Source of the DNA: Pezicula radicicola
Lineage: Eukaryota; Ascomycota; Leotiomycetes; Helotiales; Dermateaceae
Direction of reading: 5' to 3'
Assembly (NCBI GenBank): GCA_003008705.1
Contig: PDUO01000007.1
Coordinates: 843,885-907,884 of the forward strand
Length of the DNA: 64,000 nucleotides
Position 1 is the stretch's first letter, and each line of letters opens with the position of its first letter. Below are positions 33,507-43,465 of the stretch, in pieces. The notes beneath the pieces were generated by a model. That model searched no databases. It had not been told where the DNA came from and was given only the letters and a program-made list of their open reading frames with translations. The translations under genes and the position numbers were made by a program.

Positions 33507-34795
33507 ATGTTTGGCGTAACTAGTGAGGCTATAATGGGCCCGGCTTCTCTGAGCCCAGGCCAGTATTTACATAGTCCGAAGAATCTTAAGCTCGAATCTC
33601 GAGCATTAGGACCACCAAGTCCAGACGAGATCCAAGTCGCAATTCGCTCCACAACCCTTTGCGGTTCCGACCTACACTACTATCTATATTTCCGTAATGG
33701 CAGTATTCAAGCTCGTGAACCACTCTGCCTGGGTCACGAGTCGGCCGCCGAAATTACTGCTTTGGGAGCCAACGTATCGAAGATACGACCAGATCTTGCA
33801 ACCGGAGATGCAGTCGCGCTCGAAGTCGGTGTTCCATGTGATCAATGCAATCTCTGCAATCAAGGTCAATATAATGTATGTCCGCAGTTGAGGTTTCGAA
33901 GCTCCGGGTCTAAGTTCCCGCATTATCAAGGCACTCTGCAAGAACTTCTCAATCATCCAGCGAAATGGGTTCATAAACTTCCACCTGGACTGGATTTTGA
34001 GACAGGTGCTTTATTGGAACCTTTGGCAGTTGCTATTCATGCTGTTCGGAGGGCGGAAACGAGAACCAAAAATGGTAGCTGCTTGGTGTTCGGTGCTGGT
34101 GCTGTAGGATTGCTCTGCGCGGTCGCAGCACGAGCCGAGGGCTATCGCAATGTCATCATAGCCGACATTGATCAAGGCCGACTGCAATTTGCGTTGGAGC
34201 ATGGCTTCGCATCGACCGTTTATACTGTCCTACCGAAAAGGGCCGCCACTATCGAAGAGAAATTAGATGTTGCAAGAGACACAGCAAATCAGATAGGGGA
34301 TTTGTCCTGGCCAAACGGTGAAGCAGTGGGACAACTGCACACGATATTCGAATGCACAGGCGTGGAGTCCTGTCTGCAAGCATCAATCTACGTGAGTCGT
34401 ATCTTTCTCATCACCTACAGGGCTTGCTAATACGCTTACAGGCAGCACAATCTGGCGGCTCTGTCTTGTTGGTAGGAATGGGCATCCCCAACCATACGTT
34501 GCCTATATCCGAGGCCTCACACAGGGAGATTAACTTGATTACCACCTGGCGATATGCCAACACCTATCCAAAAGCAATTGAGATCGCCGAAAGAGCTGTG
34601 ACGGGGGAAGTAGTCAACGGGGTAAAACTGCCAAATATCCGTACACTCATTACTCACCGATTTAAGGGGCTCGACTCCGTTCCAAAGGCTTTCGAGACGG
34701 CTGGGAAGACGCGAGATCAGGATGGAAAGCTGGTGGTCAAGACCGTGATAAACTTTGAACGCAACAAAAGTGGCATAGTTAGTACCCAAATGTAG
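33507..34795 (+). CDS. Zinc-dependent polyol (sorbitol/xylitol-like) dehydrogenase
   Basis: Medium-chain dehydrogenase that oxidises a sugar alcohol to a ketose with NAD(P)+. Exons 33507-34391 and 34442-34795, 50 bp intron, 412 residues. Catalytic zinc ligands: Cys in TTLCGSDLHYY and His-Glu in CLGHESAAEI. The structural zinc loop has four Cys in CDQCNLCNQGQYNVC. Rossmann motif: CLVFGAGAVGLLCAVAARAEG. GALLEPLAVAIHAVRRAE and FECTGVESCLQASIY also match the sorbitol-dehydrogenase branch. At 412 residues it is longer than the roughly 350-380 usual, partly from an insertion around residues 235-275. Its promoter is shared with the monooxygenase. Ketose made here could feed the adjacent transketolase-like enzyme after phosphorylation. 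Confidence 0.9.
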
Positions 34796-35375
34796 TTAAT
34801 AGTACATAAGTGGAGTAGAAACAGTACGTTTAATTTATCGTAAGGTTAGAAGGTACGTACAAGAATAAAGTTGTGGTTATCAACTCCACTGGCGCGGTAT
34901 AGCTGACGCGCGTTCCCGTGACATACAGCCTTATACTGTAACTCGAGGCACAGGATCTATCCTAAGCCTACTCCTTACTTTAACAATTATATCTTATATA
35001 CTATATTTAAACCTAAGGTAATAAGTATAGTACGTTTAGATACATTATAGAATAATAATATAGTGTATAAGTAATAAATTGACTTTTATATAGTATTTAA
35101 GGAATTTACTATATAATTAATCGTCGGTATTCGCTTAGTCCCTTCTACTTAATATACGTTTGTTTATAAAAATATATATAATTAAGATAGATTAAATATT
35201 ACAAGGTTAGAAAATAGCACTTTTATATCTGCGATTTTATATATAAGAAGTATTACACAGCTTGCTTGCCTACACAACTCGCTTTCACTAACTAAAAACG
35301 AATGTACATGAGGAGGGACTAAGCGAAATACTAATGATTGATAACTAAAATACTGGTTTTAGTTTCACTAAATAC
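34796..35375. other. AT-rich convergent intergenic region
   Basis: 3' regions of converging genes. 34980-35250 is very AT-rich and may be degraded repeat. No gene seen. Confidence 0.5.
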
Positions 35376-37627
35376 TCAAAGTTGCATCCATCCCGCCAGC
35401 CTCGCGTTTCCTCCATCTAATTTTGTTAAATACTTCCTGACCCTTTTCTCGATTCCCTTCGCATCCAACTCAAACCTGTCATAATTGCTCGGATTTGAGG
35501 CTGAATAGCCATACCCGGTCATGCCTACACTAGCAGTAACATATCTTGCCCACACGGTTGCGACGTACTCCTCAACACTAACGATAGGAGTTCCATCCAG
35601 AGGGAACACACTATCTCTATAATCCTTATCTTGCTTATCGAAATGTTCAAAGCTAGGAGCACTCACGACACGCGTGGGAATCCCCGAGAGTGACAACGAC
35701 TTAGCGGCAGCTACGGCATAATGTAGATTCGTGCCACAACTGGCCAGTGTGAGTTTCGCATCAACGGCTTCTATGACCACGTATGCTCCTTTAGCAACCT
35801 TATATCGATCTGTCGATGGGATATCACCGACGGGATCTCGGCCTAGCGAGAGCATGGTCGGTCCACTAGTCTTAGAGATTGCCAACATCCATGCTCCTAT
35901 CGTTTCTTCGGCATCACAAGGCCGGATGTATGTTAGATTTGGCATGGCGCGGTAGAGAGAGTCTAGTTCGACGGGTTGGTGGGTGGGCCCATTTTGGCCC
36001 TCGGCGAAGGAGTCGTGAGTTGCGAAGTGTATTACCGGGAGGTGGCTGAGAGCGCCCATGCGGACTCCGGGTGCGGCCTGGGGGGCTTGGTTAGAATAAT
36101 CAACCTGGCAAAATCATAGCAAAGAGGGATTCAAATTAGAGCATACGCACATAGATGTAAAACATGAGAAACGTTGCAGTGATGGGTAGGAATGTTCCTG
36201 GATTATAGGCCGCAATGCCATTCGAAATAGCAGCCATGGCATGCTCACGAATCCCATATCGGATATACCGTCCTTTATAACTGACCGAGGGATGAAAAAC
36301 GTCTGTCTCGGTATATGAGACTTTGTTGGAGTTCACCAGGTCTGCCCCACCACCGCAGAGTGCAGGATAAGCTTTCCAAATCTTTTCGATCAGGATGCCG
36401 TTGATTTCGCGGGTAGCTAGATCTTTGAAATTCTCCGCCTCGAGTCCTCTGAGAATGTCCAGCCATTCCGTTCCATTCTCGCCCTTCCGTCGGGCGATAA
36501 ATTCTGCAGCAAGGTCGGGATGCACTAAGGTATATGATTGTAGCAGCTGGTTCCACTGCCGCTCTAATTCCTCGCCGTGTCGCTTCCGTTCACGGAAGTA
36601 TGCAAGAGGACCTTTCGGAATGACGTGAGTGACAGAGGGATCCAGTCCGGCAAGCTGCTTCGACCTGATGACGCTTTCCTGGTCAAAGGCACCGTGATGC
36701 GCTTTGAATGTACCAGCGACGTTGGTTCCTATTCCGATGACAGTACGGATGTTGATGAATATAGGTTTCCCCTTCAACAGTCTTGTAACTTCCAACACGT
36801 TGACAATGGATTGCACATCATAAGATCCGTCGGCAATTTCCAGGACATGCCATCCCGACGCTCGCATCTTGCCATTGATGTCTTCAGTATTAATCCACTC
36901 GAGCGGTCCGTCGCACGTTACTTGGTTGTTATCGTACAGCAGCACTAAGTTGTCCAGTCCCAGGTTGCCCGCTAGCGAGATGGACTCAAGAGCCACACCC
37001 TCCATCGGACAACCGTCTCCCATAATGCAAAAAATCCGTGACTGTACGACATTGAAGCCCGGCTGGTTGTATCTCGCAGCGAGATTTTTGGAGGCAATGG
37101 CGAGGCCCACGGCATTAGCGACTCCTTGCCCGAGCGGGCCGGTCGTGACCTCGACTCCCGGAATTTCAATCTCGGGATGGGCATGGCAGATGGTGGTGTA
37201 TCCGTCGGTCTTAGCGCTTCCGTATCCCTTGATCTGCTCCATGGTCCAGTTATCGAAACCCGTGAGATGATTCAAGGCGTACAGAAACATGGCTGTATGA
37301 CCTGTGTACTTGGTCAGCATTACTCGGTCAAACATAGTAGACGTTTCTGCTCCACTTACCATTAGACAAGACGAAGCGATCTCGATCGAACCAATGTGGA
37401 TTAGATGGATTATACCGCATCGCGTACTTGTACAGAGCCACACCGATGGCGGCCATGCCAATGGCTGAACCTCCATGCCCGCCGCCGTTGTGGTTACAGA
37501 TATCGAAAATGAAGTTACGTAGGGCCAGAACAGCTTGCCCATCTTCATCGAGACCTGGTGTTTGACCCTGGGGCTTACTGGTCGTAGGCACCGAGCCGGG
37601 CATCAGGATGTCACTCTCTTGATGCAT
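35376..37627 (-). CDS. Transketolase-family enzyme, dihydroxyacetone-synthase-like
   Basis: Thiamine-diphosphate enzyme that transfers two-carbon units between a ketose phosphate and an aldehyde (formaldehyde in methylotrophic yeast DHAS). Exons on minus: 37627-37360, 37301-36151 and 36077-35376. Phases agree and give 706 residues. Motifs: NHNGGGHGGSAIGMAA, VLSNGHTAMFLYALNHLTG (across intron 1), TTGPLGQGVANAVG, the ThDP/metal motif MGDGCPMEG to YDNNQVTCDG, IRYGIREHAMAAISNG, and THDSFAEGQNGPTHQPVE. The LSNGHT and HPEIEIPGVE stretches resemble DHAS more than classical transketolase, as I recall those. The C-terminus AGWMQL is not a clear peroxisomal SKL-type signal, unlike yeast DHAS. It is divergently paired with the SDR. 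Ordinary transketolase activity remains possible. Confidence 0.9.
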
Positions 37628-38092
37628 CCTGGGATAATATACCTAGATCTGGTGTCGATGTAATCCTGAAGGATGTGATGGCTGGTCCAGTTTAGGCATG
37701 TTCGCAGGTTATACCTAACGTCTACCATTTAATCATCATCCATCCGGATGACTGTACGGGGATGGACATCGGCCTAAATTCCGACTGCTCAAGATGTTAG
37801 GTAGCAAGAGGGTTGGTGAAGGCAAAGGCTAATTCCGGGATTTGTGTTCGGGGGTCAAATCCGGGGAGGTACTCTGAAAGGAAACTTTCCCGCTCTCACT
37901 TTCTGCCATTTTCCCCAGTCATAGATGAGCGTATAGATTCAGCTTTAATTCCAGAGTTATCCATCTTCATTCTTCACACAGCCTTTTCTTGCTACTGTTG
38001 CTAAGGGAGTTACAACAAATCCTTCTTCGACCCCACGCTCTTCATCCGTACTTCCCAGTCTGCCAGTCAAAATATATATATATATATATAAA
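37628..38092. promoter_or_regulatory. Shared divergent promoter, transketolase-like/SDR
   Basis: 465 bp. An inverted repeat has arms CCGGGATTTG (37835-37844) and CAAATCCGGGG (37856-37866), 11 bp apart. An additional ATCCGGAT lies near 37742. The arms closely match the palindrome in the regulator/transporter promoter at 43013-43034. A (TA)n tract abuts the SDR start. Confidence 0.6.
38073..38091. repeat. (TA)n tract directly before a start codon
   Basis: About nine TA units end just before the ATG at 38093 of the SDR gene. It is both a microsatellite and a TATA-like sequence, but too close to the ATG to be its TATA box. Confidence 0.8.
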
Positions 38093-39176
38093 ATGACGAC
38101 TTCAACCCCAAACGATGTGAACAATTATCTTAAGCGGTCCGTGCATGATCTGCTCTCCCTCAAGGGTCGCACTGTTGTCATCACGGGCGGTGCGCGAGGT
38201 CTGGGTCTGGCTTTCGGCTTCGCTGTCGCTGAAGTTGGTGGCAATGTCGCCGTGATTGATGCGGCTGACAAGCCTCACGAACACTTTCACAAGCTTCAAA
38301 AAGACCTCGGAGTCAAGGTTGAGTTTTACAAGTATGTTATTTGCGATTGGTGTGCTTTGTTCGCCGCGTGCTTTTTTATAGGAGTAGTCACATATCCTTT
38401 TTCTGGTCGACAATTCACTGACCATAGCCATCTTCCATCAGGAGCGATGTAACGCAATATGAGACCCTGAAGGCAACTTTCGATCAAATCATCAAAGACT
38501 TCGGCCGCATAGATGGACTGTAAATGCAATCTCCCTTCTCCCTTCTCCCTTCTACCTCTATCTGACATAACATAACAGCATCACAGCAGCGGGTATCTGC
38601 CCAGACGAGCCATTCCTCCAACGTGCTCCAGACTCGGTTGCCCGGTGTATGAACATCAACGTACTTGGAACGTACTACGCAGCCCAATTAGCCGCCATCC
38701 AGATGTCCAAGCAAGAGCCGACAGACTTTAATCCGCGGGGGGGATCGATCGTCTTGATTGCCTCGATAGCCGCGCATGTGGCGAGCAAAGGCCAGGCAAC
38801 GAGTGATTATTGTGCTAGCAAGGGAGCGGTCGTATCATTGGCGAAGGCGTTGGGTGTAGAGTTGGCTGGGAAAGGAATTAGGGTGAATAGTATCTCGCCG
38901 GGGTAAGTTCTATCTTCCAACATAACTTCGACGTATCATTGATACTGATATGATTTCCGCCACTTCAGTTACATGGCCACCGACATGACGCTTGATCTTT
39001 GTGAGCGCATGCCCTGGCTAGGGGAGATTATGAACAATGAGCCACCCATGCGTCGGATGGGCGATAGGACGGACTTGAAGGTTCCTGTGGTGTACCTTCT
39101 GTCCGACGCGGCAGCATATCATACGTCTGATGATATACTAATCACGGGTGGTATACATGCGGGAAGGTTGATGTGA
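38093..39176 (+). CDS. Short-chain dehydrogenase/reductase, sugar-ketose reductase-like
   Basis: NAD(P)-dependent oxidoreductase. Exons 38093-38331, 38442-38519, 38579-38902 and 38969-39176. Phases agree and give 282 residues. Rossmann motif: VVITGGARGLGLAFG (about 27-41). An acidic residue after beta-2 (VAVIDAAD) favours NAD(H). The NAG-region motif reads LITAAGI instead of NNAG. The catalytic triad is Ser in VLIASIAAHVAS and Tyr-Lys in DYCASKGAV, followed by VNSISPGYMATDM. The C-terminus LLSDAAAYHTSDDILITGG is typical. The overall pattern is close to fungal arabinitol/sorbose-reductase-type SDRs, consistent with a polyol pathway role beside the zinc polyol dehydrogenase. Exact substrate unknown. 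Confidence 0.9.
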
Positions 39177-39449
39177 ATATGTACTGAAATATGAAGGAGA
39201 AAAAGCGGTAGTTGACATGTTTGGTTTGTTTTGCAGTTTCGACCGGCTTCCCATGCGTGTGGACAAGCCTTCAGTTAGGTCTATAGTTTTCGGAAGTGAT
39301 CCGAGCGGTGTAGGTTTTAATCGCATTTGAAAGAAGCGTCCCTATGTCAAGAATATATTCGCGCCAAATGTTATAAAAATACTTTTATACCCTTTGAAAG
39401 GAATTCAGGCAACCATACTTCAAGCGATTTCTTTCCCCACTATACTACA

Positions 39450-42400
39450 TTATCCCTTGGGCGGCGGATGCAGAAAAGTATTCATGGGCATAGAATACAA
39501 CCCGTTATCCCAGTTTCCCCCAACCGGCTGACCATTCCATGCAAACATCCAATCAAAATCAAGACCAAGTTCCATCTCCATATTTCCTTGACTTCCAGTC
39601 ATCTGCTGCTGCGGAGGCGGCACTCCTTCAAAACTGCAAGTACTCCCAGATCCCACACTGCTGGAGAGTCGAGTCCTCTTTCTTGACGTGTGGGATGCTG
39701 ACTTAGAACCCGGCCCGTACAAGTGTCGTGATACTGATGGATGTTGGCTGGATCTCACGTGATTTTCCCAGTCTCGTTGAAGCCTGATGAGGTAATCTCT
39801 CGCTTGCTTCGCACTCTCCCAAGAAGGTCCAAATTCATCTAATGCCCTAAAGCAAATGCTGAGGTGCATGGCGGTTGTTTCTTCCGACTGTCCTTGATAT
39901 CGCGATAAACTTGCAAAAGTAAGCAATAATGCAGCTGAGCAGGTAATGGCAACCCCTTGGATGTTCATTCTTCGAAGGGTGTATCTTGTTTCATAGAGGT
40001 AGAGTAGCTTCGCGATAGCAATGGCGGATTCGACGCACATTTGACGGGCATGGGTGTAACCGGGTCCTTGAGGTGGCTGTGGTTGGACGTAGCTTTTAGA
40101 CATCCAAGGTCGGTGGGCGTGGATGATGTTATGGTGGTGTTGCATGCTAGCGAACTGCGTGAGTTGCGTTTGTGGGTTAAGATTTCAGTGACTTGGCTTA
40201 CTGTAGAAGGAGGACATGTGGAAGATACGGGGTAGTGTGGTCTGATAGATCTACTTGCAAGACCAACGGTAAGTTGGCTTTCCACTCCATAAGTTTTTGA
40301 GTTGTATTTGCATTGAGTTCTTGTAGCTGCTTGTTTGAAGCTTGCACACTTCCATATCTGTATAGCAATGGTTAAGCGTCCATTCACATATTATCGAGAA
40401 ATGAGAGCTCTTACAAGACGTGACCAAGAGGCGCCATAATTTCGGTCAAATTCACTTGCTCTCTGCTAAGCTCGTCGGTGTAGTCGGGGATAGGTGTATA
40501 CGTCTCAATAGAGTCGGCCGATACATAAGGGACCCACTGGCCGGGTTGCTTGGGGTTCAAGCCATCGCCAGGTTTCCCAACTGTCACATCCTCTGTGTTG
40601 ATTCGGAAAGGTCTGCCAAGATAATAACCCCAGAGGCTGTTTTCAAGATCATTAATAAAAACTGTTCGCAAAAGCGAAGCACACAATACTCACTTATCAA
40701 CGGTAAATGTGCCCCAGAAAACCGTACGGCGCAACTCTACCTCTGCTGCGCCAATAGCTCCACTGGCAACATAATGCGATACGTCTACATGCAAAGCTAG
40801 ATCGAAGGCAAGTCGCATGGCCATTCCTGGAAGAATATTAGCAAAAGTCCACTTGCTCGAACAAGTGCTTTGAACCGAATGCATACCACTATATAACCAC
40901 CCTCTGGCATCCCGTTTACACCCGATATCGTGAGCACTGAGAACCACCATAGCTTGAATGGTGGCTACATTGGGACAATCCAGCTCGATCTCAAGAAGCG
41001 CCTTTGCTCTGTCGCCGAAGAAATCTGAAAGTGATTTGGGAAATGTGACAAATGTGGGGTGGTGACGGGTCTCGAAAGCAGCGCCCAAAGAACACCTTGA
41101 TCGTAGTCTTAGCATGACATGAAGCTTAACTTGAAAGGAGCTGAACGCAAATGAGACGTTACTAACATAGAGTTTCTGAGGGCCTCAGAATAATACGGAG
41201 TATCCTCTTTCCTGTCCTTCCATTTGACCTTCGCATCCAGGTACATCTGTCGATCCACAACGTGAAAGCTGGGGTCTTGCCAAGTAAAGTATAAGTTAAT
41301 CAAATGCTCTTCAATCTCCGGCGGAACATCCTTGTTCAGACCGAGAAGGTCAAGCTGTTCGTTGCCATTATTTCGAACCGTCCGGTGGATAGTCAGATTG
41401 TCGGAAGCCGGCATCTCTATGAGATTAAAATTCGAGGTCGCACCGTAATATCGAATCTGTCCGTTAGGTCCAATGTGTAGACTGCCCATCCTATTGGAAA
41501 GTCGTTCGACTAATTCTTCTTCCATATGATCGGACTCGCTACTACTATCATCGAGAACGGCTTGTGCATCAGCGCCCACCGAAGCAGGATGGGCGGGAGA
41601 GTCGTTGAGGTTAGTCGGTGATCCGCTAACTATTTGCCCTGCATCTAGGGTAGCACCTAGAAAGTGCATAGGAGTGAGGATTCTATTCGTGTTCTCAGCA
41701 CTCCAATTCCAGGTAGACGGGTCGGAATCAGTTGTTTCCGCTGTGAAGGCATTTGGATGGCTTGCTGGTGGAATATCAATTTGGTTCGATCCATCATGAA
41801 GTCTCTCGGCAGCTTCAGCAGATGCAGTATAGACTGGAGGCGATGCAACAGGGCAATCCGCCCGGCGCGACTGTGAGGTTTGCTGAATATCCTGCTTTTG
41901 ACCTTGCTCAAGAGATTCATTCCTGCTCACAATGGCAGAGGCACTCACTGTGGCAACTGGCTGGCTGAGCTGCGCCGCTGTCGATGAAGGACCGGTTGGA
42001 GGAGTCGGTGGTCGTGACTCTGATTGAGCCCAGTTCCACTGCTGTTCCAAAGAAGAGTGAACTTGTGCAAGCCCCAGTGTGTCTAATACTCTCTTCAATG
42101 TCGTCTCCGTATCCGCCGGCATTGGCGGAACTTGCAAGCCATTGCTCTCGATGTGCTCGCAGAGTTGGTTGACTCGAGCTGATAGCAATTCGATGGCTAC
42201 TCGAAGTGACAACCTAGAAGGGGGTCAATTCTCAAATGCGCTAGAGCAATCATATATCATGATAATCTTGGAAGGGCAACAAGACACAACAACATCATAG
42301 TCAATATCCTTTATCAACTTACTTTCTCTTGTCTTCCCCCGTCAGGTAGCGACACTCCTTGCCTCTGATCGAGCAATTGCGACATGCTGGAGACACTCCA

Positions 42401-42546
42401 TCGCACTATCATCTCCATGTCAATAACGAGGGCTCTGGAGGTTGGTCAGGGGACGAAATTGGCACCTTCACCTTGCCTTCTCGGCATGATAAACACGCAG
42501 TTGTAACATGCTTCCGCTTCGACTGCTGCTTCGTCTGAGGTGGCAT
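39450..42546 (-). CDS. Zn2Cys6 transcription factor with fungal-specific TF domain
   Basis: Eight exons on minus: 42546-42466, 42405-42323, 42213-41167, 41095-40887, 40826-40694, 40636-40415, 40357-40202 and 40146-39450. All phases agree and give 875 residues. The first two exons build the binuclear cluster ACLSCREGKVKCDGVSPACR followed by NCSIRGKEC, six Cys with canonical spacing, after a basic KRKH. A Ser/Thr/Gln-rich linker follows. The fungal-specific domain (about 340-600) has FFGDRAKALLEIELDCPNV, GCKRDARGWLYSGMAMRLAF, RRTVFWGTFTVDNLWGYYLG and RPFRIN. The C-terminus contains acidic and glycine-rich stretches (MEMELGLDFDWMF). Divergently paired with the sugar transporter, so it is the likely pathway regulator of the block, binding inverted CCGG sites. 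An upstream in-frame ATG at 42600 is possible. Confidence 0.92.
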
Positions 42547-42846
42547 GGCCAGCACGCAGACATTTCTCTCTATTGCGAATAATTCTGCATGGGGGTTCAA
42601 GCTAATGACGTTGAACTACTTGGTGTTGAGGTGGTATGGGAAATGGGAAGGTGATGCGAAAATTGAACCCCGCACCATGGGGTACAGGTGAAGAACACGG
42701 GTGAAGAATAAGCCGATGCTCAGCCGCGTGCGGGGCCCCATACTATAGCGAGTTATTACTGTACGGTCACGTGGATTAATACTCTTCTAATACTTTCGCC
42801 AGTAACCATACGTCACGAGAACTTTCCGACACATACAGTATTATAA

Positions 42847-42959
42847 CACCAGGTGGTGCAGGTACTCGTTGCATCACGTGGCACTTTCGGTGCTGGAAAT
42901 TGGTGAGTTATGAACTAGATTGATACCACGTGACGCAACGAGTACCAGCACCCCTGGTG
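42847..42959. repeat. Inverted repeat with CACGTG in each arm
   Basis: Arms 42847-42883 and 42924-42959 are 36-37 bp, match at about 33 positions with one gap, and are separated by 40 bp. Each arm contains TACTCGTTGC and CACGTG (42875-42880 and 42927-42932). It may be a tiny foldback element or a paired bHLH-type binding site. Confidence 0.8.
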
Positions 42960-43012
42960 TGAGGAAGATAGTCCGGAAATGCAGTCCGAATTAAGAGCTG
43001 CTCGCTAAAGGC

Positions 43013-43034
43013 CCCCGGGATTTGGAATCCGGGG
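43013..43034. promoter_or_regulatory. CCGG palindrome, candidate Zn2Cys6 site
   Basis: Left arm CCCCGGGATT, spacer TGG, right arm AATCCGGGG. Nearly perfect dyad whose arms recur in the promoter at 37835-37866. Confidence 0.5.
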
Positions 43035-43465
43035 ATGATTAACGTGGACTTGACCAATACGTACACTGACTCAGGAACTGCAACCCCTGCTTAGAACCTC
43101 TGCTTAGAACCTTACAGTAGAAATTCCTCCTGATCCAGCACATAGAAGTAATCTACTTGGTACTTGCCGTACTCTTGACTTTTCACCCAGTTTACAGAAT
43201 GGGGCCCATGGGCTACCATACGTACGCCCGTACCCACCTCGCTAATAAACGACTGGTCCTTCTGGCTGTACACAGTACACGCTCCTGTAGACCTTGGCCA
43301 TCAAGATGTGAGTATAAATAATGCCTTCTACCCCACAGCTGTCAACCCCACAACTGTCACCCCAGATTTCTCTCAGCTCATTCTTGCATCTTACCCCTTC
43401 TTACCTCTGTTACTCATACTAAGCGATACGTATTCCCCTGTGTCGTGCCCCTATCCTCCCCTCTC

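Larger units (their letters stand above)
42547..43465. promoter_or_regulatory. Shared divergent promoter, regulator/transporter
   Basis: 919 bp. It contains a long inverted repeat (42847-42883 and 42924-42959) with CACGTG in each arm, and a CCGG-type palindrome at 43013-43034. It also has TCCGGA at about 42972, a doubled CTGCTTAGAACCT near 43086, and a TATA-like GTATAAATA at about 43311. Confidence 0.6.
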
